From assembly GCA_037903355.1 (NCBI GenBank), contig JBAJFE010000060.1, positions 62,001-126,000 on the forward strand: 64,000 nucleotides of DNA, written 5' to 3'. Below are positions 46,714-59,076 of this stretch, piece by piece (positions within the stretch are counted from its first letter, which is position 1; each line of letters opens with the position of its first letter). The translations under genes and the position numbers were made by a program. Below the pieces are notes generated by a model. It did no database searches. It was not told where the DNA came from and was given only the letters and a program-made list of their open reading frames with translations. This DNA is from Trichuris trichiura. Its lineage: Eukaryota; Nematoda; Enoplea; Trichinellida; Trichuridae.

Positions 46714-48875
46714 TGCTCAGCAAAGGGTGCTGACTACAGTAGGCGTTAATCCTCTCTTGAGAGAATGTCAGACGAGTTGCACCTATTGGAAACACAGTTA
46801 TTTAGACAGCTAGAAAAGTTGCTACACAAATGGACTGTGGCTCGTCTGTCTTTAAGACCAATATGTTTGTCATATAAGGAAACTAATGGCACATAAACTA
46901 GCTGCGCAACGTGGATGAAGTGACGACGACGGCGGCCGACTGGCCAGAATCAAAACGAATCAAAGCATTCTAAAAGTTGCAGATAGCAAAAGAAACGGCG
47001 GGTGGCTGGTCGAGCGAGTCGAAAAAAGCGGAGCACGAATCGTAGGTACAATGCTGCCAGCGCGTTCCGCCCAACTGATCACGTGATTACCAATGGTGAA
47101 TCCCATTGGACAATAACGTGTGCGACGACACACTGTCGCGTTAGTTCCCACTGGCGCTGCGTCTGCCGGAAGGTTCCTCGAGTGGGCACTGGGGAAAGTA
47201 GCTGTTTCGACCTTGGTTGTTCGTCCTCTTAAAGCCTTCCGTTCAAGGCTGCTGAGAACAACTTTGGCCAACAACGACGAAAAGGAGTGCTGCCAAGTCT
47301 ACCCTGACTGACAGAGACTCCATGCTCTCAATAAGCCATCAGTAAGTCATTCCGAAGAATTACGCAGAGCATAGTAAAAGAAATAAACGGTTAAAACTGA
47401 AAATAAATCACGCAGACCTGGTTCTATTTCATTTTTCCTAACTGTCAAGCATAATGGTCAGGCAATTCCGGCGTGTAATATTACTGTTACTTTATAGCTT
47501 TGTACTTGTATATGCTTTTACCTAAACTTCGTCGTCTAACGAAAATCGTCCGCAGGACCATCAAATAGTTATAAACTCAATGTCTGCACACACACATACA
47601 TACGCACGCATTTAAGCCTACCTTGGCTAATAAGACTGTCAGGGTGACGTGTCGACCAAAAGCGAGAAAAGAAAATGACAAAGAAATGCTCCTTCTTGAT
47701 AGTGCAAACGCGTGTCGGCTGGTCGTACGCGATTAGTGCTCATAAGACGGCTGCTACTGGTCCGCTAACGTTAGTGCTAATTGTTTTTTCGGTTTGTTCC
47801 CTTTTTCCCGAACTGCCGCCCGTCAGCGGCGCCGTTTCATCGCTTTTAGCGACAGCCGGCAGTCGGCGGAACCAATGATAACCGCATTTCGTTGTATTGC
47901 GTGGTCCACTGGCAGCCCGTGCCTTTGGACCATGGAATTGTCACTTTCAGATAGCAGACCTCAGTGAGAACGAACAATATTGGGCAATTAGTTACATCAG
48001 TTTTCTACGATGATCAATGCTGAAGATGAAGTAATGCTGTCTATAACAAAAATGACTGTTAAACCGTAGTACAGAGAGGGAAAGCGAGGAAGAGAGAAAT
48101 AAATTCATACAGTGATGTTAGGATGCAGCACTTGAAGTGCACAGAACTCACAGCTGAAAGGTAACTAGGGGAAAGGCAGACTGAAGTAAAAGTAGATCAC
48201 AGAGATTGCGACATGTATGAACGGGTAGTTCCGAAGCGACGTTTAAGACGAAATGGAAAGGCGAAAAATGGTTGGCCGGTCGTACGGTGCGTCCAGACTA
48301 GAAACGGATAGCTGCCGAAATTTAATTGTTACTGAATTTACCAGCACCAAGCAAAAACAAGCTGCCGAAGCCGAAATTTAATAAGTGAAGCATACTCGCA
48401 ACGAAAAATAATTACACGGCTACTATCGACACGGGCGCGTAATGGTCGCGTCAGGAATTTGCGCAAATTTAATAATAATTTCGTTACAGCTGTGTAATCA
48501 AAATTGATGCCGTTCAGGGAGCGAAGGAACGGCGCCGTGCGAGCTCACAGCGGATCAAGGAGTGCCAGGGCAGCCAAAGGGCTGCCGCGACGGCCGAGTC
48601 ACAAAGGAGCTGTGCAAAGAGACCGTCTAGCGGTTCTTCCAGAGATCAGCCGGTCTGCTGAGCGGTTGCGACAGCCAAATGAGCCATCAACCCGGCCGCG
48701 CGGGTGAGATTTGCTAAAACATATTCAATAATATCAAGCCGCATTATTGCGCAGAAATGCAATTTATCGTCAAGACCCTCGCATTAAGCAATACAACGCA
48801 CGGCGTCTGGGTTGCAGCCGATTAAACCAACGCATCGATTCCAGCTTGAACCGTATACAACCCACACTGACTCAA
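46714..48875. other. Upstream region of SALL
   Basis: No gene recognised. A GC-rich patch at about 48510-48710 stands out from AT-rich neighbours, and a CA-rich run lies near 47588-47612. This may be the promoter and 5' UTR zone of SALL. The plus frame 48504-48707 is Arg-rich only because of the composition. Confidence 0.4.
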
Positions 48876-48975
48876 CGCACTCTTTCTCTCTCACTCACTC
48901 ACTCACTCTTTCTCTCTCTCTCCCGTTCCCTCTGTCTCGCTCTCTCTCTTTCTTTTTCTTTCTCATTCTGTGCCT
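48876..48975. repeat. CT-rich low-complexity tract
   Basis: About 100 bp of TCTCTC, CTCACT and TTTC repeats on the plus strand. Short Ser-Leu repeat frames over it are artefacts. Confidence 0.9.
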
Positions 48976-51900
48976 CTGGAAGATGATGACCAGCATGAGT
49001 TCTCTGGGTTGCTCGTCGAATCTAGTTTGTCACTTTGTCAACCGGTAATCAGCTAATCCAGTCAGCCTTTTCAGCATGCAAGAAGAAAAACAACCGCAAA
49101 CATTGCCTTTACGATGAAATGAATGCCAGATAAAAGCTATCCGATCCAATAGTTGGAATTACAGGTTGCAGAACTCTTTGCTACAGGAAACGATCCAAAC
49201 TCAAACAAGGGAGAACACTTTTCTTCCGCCGAGGCAACAAACGGCGGGACGACGATTCACAGCAATAATTTATTACCAATATAGCAGACTCCAACTATTT
49301 TTCATTTGGATCCCCCGCACGTCTCATCGGCAAATTGCCATGTAGTCAAGCACTACTGCGTTAACTGCCTCCTTTTGCCCACTATGCACTGAGGAGAGAC
49401 ACGTTCGTTCGTTCCGGTATGCAACGCGCAACAAAATCATGCACACTTGAGACTGCCCATAAGGGAATCGTGGATTAACTATAATATTTGCAGGAAAAAA
49501 CCCAAAGCTGCCGAGCGGAAACGGGTCAGCCAGCAATATCTACCTTTTGGCATTCCGTTCAACCCTATTAGCTACTGCGTTGCTTTCAATTGACAGCTTA
49601 CCTTCTTGACCTGAGAGTACAAATAAACCTAGCAATCGAAGCGAAAAAGTCTTTGGCTCTGTTTCGATTGTTACATGGCAAAGGAAACAGCTGCAAGGTT
49701 ACTTGGCTAGAACCGGGCTGTCGAGCCGCCTTCATAATTTTTGCTCAGTCATTCAGTCGTCGGGCTGTCACAAGGGTCGAACCCTGACACTGACTTATTG
49801 GACGAGCACCACACTGCCGACGACATCAGTTGTCGATCGACGTAGACAGGCAGCTGTTACCCTTGATGTGGTAAAATGTTCAATTTAAGATTCAACTTCT
49901 GTGCAATGGTGAAAAACAACACATTTATACTTTCACCTTCCAAGAAAGCAGAGCTTCCATCATCGTTCTACAAAAGTAGAAAGTTAGAGAACAGTTACTG
50001 CATCGTCCACTTCGGATCGCAATAGTTGGCAATACTGTCGTCAGCTAAGCTTACGACAAACATGAATCATCATATGACTGATAAGACCGCTTTAAACTTA
50101 TTGGAGTTGAAGCTTGATAAGGATACTGCCGCTTTCCCGTCCTGGGCAGACTGGTAACAATAACAGCCAGTAGGAACACAACGAACTTACGCATGCAATG
50201 CAGGCAAAGTCAATCTGTGCTCAAGCGTGCAGCTGGTCGTAAGAGGCATAATTCAATCAGTATCAGGAATTTTGGAGTTAAAACAAGCAGCACAATGTTG
50301 GCCCTAGAGCTGGATTAAATTACCAACGGCGAGCGAACGCTTACTGAAACGCCGATTTCGTTTCTACTCAGCGCTCACTCGGCGATTAAGGTCACAACAA
50401 GCGTAGCTTTGGAATTTAAGCTCCAAAGACAAGGTGAAGCTTGGTGCTCACCCACAAAACTGTTCCATGATGCAGGGCTAAAGTAGAAAAGCAAACGGCG
50501 TTAGCTGCTTCTTTAACAGTTCGCTGATGCCAGCATGATGGCATCTTGTTCACGTAGGTACACAGCAGTGACGTGGATATAATTTGAATAATCAGACTTC
50601 TCCGTAGTTGTTAATTAATGCTGACGACGACGGGGACAAAATTTTTCGACAGCTCGATACGCACGCTCTGATTCTGTATTGTTCTGTTGCACAATAAAGG
50701 GTTTTGACCTATGCAAAACAACACGAGAATCAAACTTCTTTCAAGGTTGCATTTTGCTGAAAAATTATCAGTACTGTTTAGACATCCGTTTGCCTCATCC
50801 GATTGGTGTATTGTCTGAGTAAAAGCGCTCAGAAGTCTCAGTTGCCTTCGCCTTGCAGTGGAAAGATTTTTGCAACCTATCAACACAGTACCAATTCAAG
50901 AAATCAGCAGTGACTGCAAAATTTCATCACTTTAACTGCATTACTTTTATTTGTCAATGAAAAATTTCAAGTCAATTGGATTGACTGTTGACTAGCATTT
51001 GTTGAGATTATTAATTCCGATTAATTGTTCACTATATGCAGCCTAACAGTTACGGCCGAACAGCACAGTGCAATGCAGTGGTCACAACGGCCTGTGGCAA
51101 GCATGAATGCGAATTAAATCATGCAGCTTCTCTGTGCGCTTTCTCTTCACCTTTCGTACACTGTATGGAAGCGTTTTGTTTTCCAGCAGCATCGCCGCGG
51201 AAAAGTCAAATAAACGTATTTTCAAAGGTTCTTTTTAAATTTGGATAAACAATGAAATAAGTTATGAGCAATGTACTGCATTTGACGGCCACCGAAGTTC
51301 CAAATCAATATTAACGATCTGGTCATGTCACTGGCAAGCCTACGGGCACTGTAGTCTCTTGCTCATCTCAACCTTCATAAAATGAACAGGAAAAGTCACT
51401 CTTGGTCCCTCTTTCCTGCGAAGGCGCACTGCCATTTGACAACCAATAGAATCTCAAAAAAGATTCATTACCTCATTTTCTGAGAAACGTGGATTATTAC
51501 TCTTTAAACTTAGTGAGCGATCATCATCAGCTAGTTCCTTGCCTTTCGCTACCGGTGCTTTTTCTAGCAAAAACTAGCAGAGCAAATGTAAAATTCACGC
51601 AGCCGTCCGTAGCGCTAAGAAATTCATGCCGAAAAAATATGATGCTGTATTAAATCATAGCAGCACAAAAAGTTATTGAATTGATTGCACTTCAGTTATA
51701 ACAGTTGCGACGGATTTTACGTATTCAAAGCCAGGCAAACATGACATTTCCATTGCCATAGCCGTTGTTTTGATTATACCCAATCTTCTGTCTGTACGCT
51801 AGATTAATACAGTTCCAACTACGGTGAATAAATTCAGCGAACTTTGGAAATGTAACTGACTACTTCAAATTGAAGTGAGCCGCTTCAACGCGTTATATTT

Positions 51901-54900
51901 CCCTGGAAAATGGCCCCACAACGTCTTAAAGCCGCTATGCTGCGGCAAAATAACTGAAGAGCAAAGAACTCGCCTACCTTATGAAATCTTTCCTTTAGAT
52001 GAATGCTCGCAAGATGGCTAATGATTTCAATTTACAACGACAGCTCACAGAAAAGTCGGATTGTCAGGATTACCTTAAGATGCAGCTAATCGAATCTAAA
52101 CTGCGCCGAAGCCAGGAAACCGAAGTGTCCGTGCAGGAACTGGCTGTGCATAAGTCAGACACAAAAAGCAAGAGCAAGTGAATAGCCACCGTACAATGCT
52201 TCGCAACGTTAGGAAACAAAATTATCTTGTATCCTGTGTGACACAGAGGCGTTGAGCCGCTGCGCTCGCTTACCGGCAGATGCTTGAAAAATGAAAAATT
52301 CAGCTTCAGAATGACATTGAAGTTAATTAGAGGAAACAGCAGCTCTGAAGGACGCTGCTGAGCCATTACGGTCAGCAAATTTGTTCGTTTTTTGCTTTCA
52401 TGACAGCTCGATTGTCCCGTAATGACCTGCGGAATGGCCGTGCGCGGGCGCCGCCAGAAGCGCGGTCTTCACTCGATCTTCTCTTTGTGGACGCTCTGAC
52501 TGAGCCTAGCCAGACGAGACGACCCATACTTCCTATGACTTTTTGGCCTTTCCATTCTGCCCAGAAAATGATTGGAAGAAACAACTGGGAAATAATGCTC
52601 AGAAAACCTGACCATGCGTACCGTTATTCCTTCTCTTTCTCACATACTTTCAAGAAAGCATTGCTATTTGCCAAGCAAAGCTTCCCCTCTACCTACCATC
52701 TGAAAGTTAATCATACGCAGGCAAGGTGTCGCACTAAGAAGCAAAATGGACAAAAGGTAGTTTCAACTTTCAAAAGCTATGTAATCAGGATCGCTGAACG
52801 GTCGACTGATTTGGTATATTGATCAGAGTTGTGTTGGGCAGGCTGCAATTAGCGGACATAAATTCTGAACAGCATAAACCTTATGTCTATTACATTCCAT
52901 CAAGTGAGAGGCAGTGGTTGAATCTTAATTCACAATCGCATAATGGATATACGTGATTACCTTGCTGAAAACAAGTCTTGACATTAAATCCCAAAATCAT
53001 AGATAAAACAGAATGGATTATGCATGAAGTTAAAGCGGTCGTTTTTGATCGCCTCAATTGTTTTCCCTGGTAACTCGAAAGCTGCTTTTGCAAACGCGAA
53101 TCACGACATCTCTACGCAAAGAGCTACTGGCATATATCATACGGAAATTTGCTACTGTTCGCATAATCAAAGCATCTTGGTTGAAAAATCAACTATGCAT
53201 TCTAACGCTCCTTTCTTCCGCAGTGCCACTGTTTACTTTAATGAACCAACTGAGACAAATCAACCTGACCGCAATTACTAACTGTTCAACAAACATAGCA
53301 AACTATATTTCTCTTCGATGCATTTCTTCTAATTTAATCTCCTTGACGGGACATTCAAAAGAAGCGCAATGAGAAAATATGACAACCTCGTTCGTTTGTC
53401 ATTCGAAGCAAGTTTGTGATTGCACCCGAATTAAACTGTACACACGAAAGGGAAAGCTCATCGTGGCACCTTTACTTTCCACTGTTTAGAAACGCTTGAC
53501 AGTTTTCCTTCTCGCCTGGAAAATGCCTACGGAGATTAGCTCGAATGAAGGGTATACTTGTCTGTACAAAAGCTGACCTTGCTTTGAAAATTGAAGCGCG
53601 CTTCCAGTACCTGTCTGTCTATGGAGACCAGGAGGTTACCTTTTAAAAACTCCTACACATCCATTAGTCGACAGGCCATGTATTTTGTGCTGCGGGTCAA
53701 CATATAACCGAAGAAACGTAGTTAGTTAACCTATCCTACTGCGTGCCTATTCTTTGTTTATTAAACCTTGCGGTTGGTAATGTAATTCAAAACATCATGC
53801 CTCATTAAACGAACGTGGCGGTGTTTGAGAACGTGCAGGAAACTGGTCAACGGAATTTGACGTTTCACCAGCCTACTCATACACAACTTACTAGCTCGCT
53901 CGTTATGAGACTTCGCAAGTCTTATAGCCACTCAGCACCTGAACATCACTTCAGCTACTTATCTTTCATTCTTCAACAAGTATACCTCTAACATAACTTC
54001 TACCTCACATTTACGCCAAATAACTCGCTTGCGCAGCGACGTCAAACTTTAGGTAATCGTTGCTTTTTCTTAACTAAAAACTATGTTAATGGCTTGTATG
54101 CTTTCTTTGACATTCAGTTGGAGCGCCAGTACTTCTTATGGAAGCTTGAAACGCATCTGCCAACCAGCGTTTCTCTGCTGATCAATTTAGAAAAGAATAA
54201 AGTACACTTCGCACTAGGCTACACCCAGAGTAAAGTACAATTCCCTCTGTTTCAACCCATCAGAAATTATCCGAAAGAAATAGTTATGCTTCTTTGAACT
54301 TGTCGCTGCTCGCTCACCCGGTGGCAAAGTCATTGTTCTCGTCAAGCTAACATCCAAAAAATTGAATGAAAACCAATCAGTGTACGTCGAAATGCAGGAC
54401 GCCAGCCAGTAACGGCCGTTGAGCATAAAGTCTTCAAGGCCTTTCTGGCATTGTTCCCTTGTAACTATTACAAAGGAAAAAAGCAGAAACCATTGGGTTT
54501 TTTGTAAAACTTGGAAGCCTTCCGATTCCTCACCTTCATTCACTTACCATTTGCGCGTTTGCGAAAACATAAATCAACTACGGCTCTTGCCCACCGAGAA
54601 CAAATGGCGTAAGTGAACATCGCGAAACTAACTATATGTCATTCCCATGCTTTTATTTGGTTGGCAAAAATTTCCATAAAACGTATCAACAAAGAAAAGT
54701 TGTCAGCGTTCGTAATAATAGTTAAGTTGCACTTCTGTCGGCGCGCACATTTACGACTTGAGCTGCCTGTTCGTACTGGTAGCTATTGAGATTGTTTTAT
54801 CTTTACATATTACATGCATGAAAATGGAGAATTTTTCTCGCTAATGCCGGACAGTTGACAATGCTGCGTACAGCCAGATGATATAAGAAGCTGGGCAACT

Positions 54901-57288
54901 TCAGGGGTAGCACCAAGTTCAATCATGTGCTGTAGAAAACCGCAGCAGGAAAAGTTTTTGCAAATTTATCTCCCTCGAAACTGCTAAACTATGTTCTCGA
55001 CCAGTTCGCACGGCATGCACGTACCCGCGGCCTCGCTTTGCTACACAGCGTTTCAGTTATGAGAGAATAAATTATGACTGAAGCTTCTTGTATCGCGGTC
55101 AGAAGTAGCCAATGTCAAATGCGCTTTGTCAACGAAGCCCTTTCGTCGCTTTATCGCTAATTTTGTTTTCTGCCTTACTGAAACAAAACTGCAATCCTTC
55201 CTTTTGACCGATTGAAACTGACAAACCGGTAGAAATGTTATTAAAGCATAGGTGACGCACCAGTTGACCAAAAGCCCTGACCAAGAGCAGCGGACCTTCA
55301 GCAACATACAGCTGACATATAGAAGCAAACGTACGGTCATTTCAAAATGAAGTTACTACGAAAAGGAGATACTAGTAAAAAGTAAAATCCAAGTCAATCT
55401 CCACTTGTCTAACCGGCTTGGTACTCTTATGAAAGCTGACAGCCGACAAACTCGCAACTGACCGCTTGCCAGTGTGCATACTACAGAGTCGATGCCAAAT
55501 GAAAATTGAATGTCATAATAAATAAGACGAAAATTTATTGCTGTAGGCAGCACTCATCATTCCTGATCGTTTGAGCGGCCACTTCAATAATGACGACCAC
55601 TCCTTTGTCAAAATTTGACGTGACTTTCCTCAGAAACCCCATCGAACTTCACGGTTAAATTCAGGTCGACTACGTGCCCTGTAGGCTGAAACATTTTTTG
55701 AGTAACCTTTCAGCGCAAGAAAGACAGAGCGGAAAAGCCTGACATCAATAAGAAGGTGACAAGCATAAAAAAATACAATACGTAAGCTTGGGAAAGTTAA
55801 ACCATCCGTATTCAAACGCGAAAATCATGCAGAGAAATCTGCAACGCGGGGACCAGTACTGGCGAAATAGACACCAAGCAAAGCAGACTCATTTACAAAG
55901 GCAAAATGTAATCTGCAGGTTTTTTTGGTAGATGCGGTGTCAAACAGTAGTGGAAAAAGAAGCACTTTGACATAAAACTTAGTTTAATGAAGGCGCCACA
56001 GGAAACCCATGAATGCCTTTTTTGCGTATGTAATGATGCAAAGCAGATGCACATTGCCTACTGCACTGTTTGATCACAAACATTTCCACTTCAGTGAGGA
56101 AATATCACAGCAAGAAAGCTAAAGCACATTTCCGCATTCAAATGGCAACTGCAGGTAAACTAACAGCCATTCAGCTGCATAGCACAAATTTCAAAATGAC
56201 GTTGATTCAACCCTGCTTTCTGTGAAACAGCTCATTTGCGTCTACTGCCTGCTATCATTCTGACAAAAGCGTTGGTCTGCTTTCACCCGAAACTTCAACA
56301 TATCAACTGGACTCTTGATCAGACTTTTGACTTACCTCTTTTAGTCAGTTAACTTTCATCGACGTACTTTCTCAGAAGTCAATGTTTTAAAACCGTTTTT
56401 GCATTTACCGTGTCCTATTACTGCGCAACAAAAAGGCTTGAAGTGGTCGGTTGGCAAACGGGCTATATGCGCATTCATATCTCAGTGGTCGAAAATGCCG
56501 AAAGAGGACAACTAGGGAATCGGACAAATCTTTACGTCCAAACCGCGTTGATACTTTACGATTTACATTTTCGCGTAAGGACACATTCGCATGAGAAGCA
56601 GTGACACAAAAAGGCGTGACTGCTTTTAGAACTTTGTCCCATCGATGAAGGCAGAAAAATAGTACATCATTTATCCAGACAACGGCGGTAAGTGCGTAAG
56701 CGTAGTGAAACTGTGTACTTCCGAAGAATAACTACAACGCCGGCTGCCTAAGAATTCCCGCGTATAGCCGTCTGTTTTGATTTGAGAAGTAATTTTTCCT
56801 AGCGATTAGGAAGCACTATCTGGATGGCACTTAGAGGTGCCGCGTGTTATACACACTAAGACATGCGCGCTTTTTAGGCCCAGAGAACGTTTGGCAACGG
56901 CGCCGGCAAAATAAAGCCATTACCAACTGGTGGGCGCTGTATGAGCAGTTCGTGACACATGGCAGCCCAAAGCTCCATTCTAGCACAACGTTTAGAGTAT
57001 CCGTGCATTCTCTTTGAGCAGCCAAAAAATGATAAGTGCCCAAATGTACTTGTTCGAGCAGCTCTGCACATTTTTTCATTAGGCATTTCCTCCCTCTATT
57101 CGCTGGTTCAGTGGAACCGCCTAGCTTGTCAGTCATTCGCAAGACTGCTTTGTCGAAATAGATCAGAGCTACGAGAGCAGCCGCTCCATGGAATCAGATT
57201 CGACAAGTCTGCTCGTTTTATTTGGAAAGCCGGTGCACTGTCGTGACAAGACGTTTCCATCAATTCTGGCAGAACCTCTACATTAAGA
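48976..57288. other. Gene-poor stretch, nothing recognised
   Basis: More than 8 kb with only short frames (the longest 140 codons, 52400-52822 plus) and no domain, splice chain, transposon ends or RNA gene that I can support. It could be regulatory DNA of SALL or ancient repeats. Confidence 0.4.
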
Positions 57289-57849
57289 ATGCTCTCCACG
57301 ACCGTTCTTGCCGAGTTCAATGGCACACGATTTCGTCGGATAGCTAAGGCAAGAAATTTCAGGAAAGAGACACCACCACCGCGCGCTTCTACCAGCGCAA
57401 CCAATCTTGTTAAAATTAATCACCTGCTTACGCGGATACGTAAACGACGGCACAATGCGGACTGGTATCTTACAATGAGAACAGCCTTAAGACCCTCAAA
57501 TAAACAGGACATGCCTTCTCCATATGGAAACTTTTATCATGACTGCACAGGTCGTTTTGAAATTGGCTGCCATCGACAACAAGATTTAAAAGTTCAACTT
57601 TTCTTGAGAGTACTATATGACACAAGCAAGCAAAAATTCTTCACCATTGCTTGGTCTGTCAATAAATATTCGTCTGCAAACAAGTACTACTTTCGCACAT
57701 TGATAGCCATGCAAATGGTTGTGGACAACCTATACCGTTGTTTAATAAACAAAAAGTTTATCAACACACTCGTAACCCGCAATGAATTAAAAAATTGCAA
57801 CTTGACTGACAGTCATATATTGACGCTTTATGCTTCTCCTGAAAGATAA
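57289..57849 (+). CDS. Unexplained 186-codon open reading frame
   Basis: The longest intact frame in the window not explained by the four genes. It begins with a basic region (GTRFRRIAKARNFRKE, LLTRIRKRRHNADW) and continues with a mixed segment containing FYHDCTGRFEIGCH, KYYFRTLIAMQMVV and DNLYRCLINKKF. I recognise no family. A rough estimate from stop-codon frequency at this base composition puts the expected number of chance frames this long in the window well below one, so it may be a real or decayed exon, a lineage-specific gene or a transposon fragment. No signal peptide, no membrane segment, and no clear splice partner. Confidence 0.2.
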   Translation: MLSTTVLAEFNGTRFRRIAKARNFRKETPPPRASTSATNLVKINHLLTRIRKRRHNADWYLTMRTALRPSNKQDMPSPYGNFYHDCTGRFEIGCHRQQDLKVQLFLRVLYDTSKQKFFTIAWSVNKYSSANKYYFRTLIAMQMVVDNLYRCLINKKFINTLVTRNELKNCNLTDSHILTLYASPER

Positions 57850-58974
57850 AACATCGATAGTGATAGCTTGCTTATTTGTGCAATGCCAACCACTTGAACG
57901 CAAAAGATGTGAAAAGCACGTTTCCATTGCTGTCGACCAAACCTCTGTGTCAAGAGTGACAACGCAATTTTGTAAGTCCGCACAACAATTAGAAAAAGAG
58001 CAATACGAACCCAAAATGAAATCTGAAACCCTTTTCATATGACAACGTCACAGGCAAACGGTTAACCACACAAGAGCATTCTGCCGCATAGAAAGATGAA
58101 AGCTAGAGGTGACATTGAGATCCAGCATAAATTAAGTAGGAGGATAAAGATAATGCATTGGTTTAATTTCCAAAATGTCGAATATGAAAACTGTACCAAG
58201 CCTATTGTATTTAGAAGACCTAATGGAGCGACGGTGCTAGGAGCGATGAATGTGCATTCGAAACACGACGTTTACTCGCCTAGTAACTCCATTTCACGCA
58301 CCAGCAAAGTTGAAAGAGTTACGCGCGATGCGCACAAAGTCAACTATGCGTAATGTCATCTACGGTTAGTTCCCATTTACAACAGCAAATATACCAATTA
58401 TGTTCAAAAAGCAGCTAAGCCTGACATTTGCTGCATCTTGTTTGCGTTCATTTTGTCAACACAAGCTGTGCCTTCTTCGAGTATACACGGCGCTCGAAGG
58501 CGGTCAGCCAAGATAAAAGCAGATGTTGTATTATGAATAAAGCACAACGAATTTGGAGGGTATAAAGCTTGAGACCCACCAGATCAACCCAGCACGCGAC
58601 AGCAAAAGCTTAAACAATCATAAAGCAACTTCGCAATACTCACAGAAAGACTGGCACAATATTGAAACTGTTGCGCAATGCATTTAGGGTTCAGAAAGAT
58701 GCGAATGACCCCTTTTAGTTTGAAATAGATCAATTATTTTTATATTTGGCAAACCTATCTAAATAACAAAAAGAGCTGACCCGCGGATGTTGGGCAATTA
58801 TCAGTTGCTGTCTGGCACACGTAACTATTTACCGACAACAGACATTTAGAAATAACTTGCTCTATCGTTTGCGTTCGAGAGTATGGCGTATCACATGCTT
58901 TCCATAGCTTCTGACAGAGTAAGTTAGTACTGAATGTTTTGTCCCATGTTCTCTTTTAGTAGTAATAATAACAA
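57850..58974. other. Gene-poor stretch, nothing recognised
   Basis: Short frames only (up to 85 codons). No domains, repeats or RNA genes seen. Confidence 0.4.
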
Positions 58975-59076
58975 CATGGTTGTAAGGTCTTCTACGGCTT
59001 TTCCCGTTTTTTCGTTGTGCTGTTATCTGTAATTAAACTAAAAACGGGAAAAGCCGTAGAAGACCTTACAACCATG
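58975..59076. repeat. Perfect 37-bp-arm hairpin
   Basis: Arms 58975-59011 and 59040-59076 are perfect reverse complements over 37 bp, with a 28-nt loop. The arm starts CATGGTTGTAAGGTC. No target duplication or known transposon terminus flanks it. Perfect identity points to a very recent event or to selection on the fold. Confidence 0.9.

Noticed and set aside
49773..49786. GGGTTCGACCC on minus, like a tRNA B box
   Set aside because: No A box at the right distance and no acceptor or anticodon stem could be folded around it.
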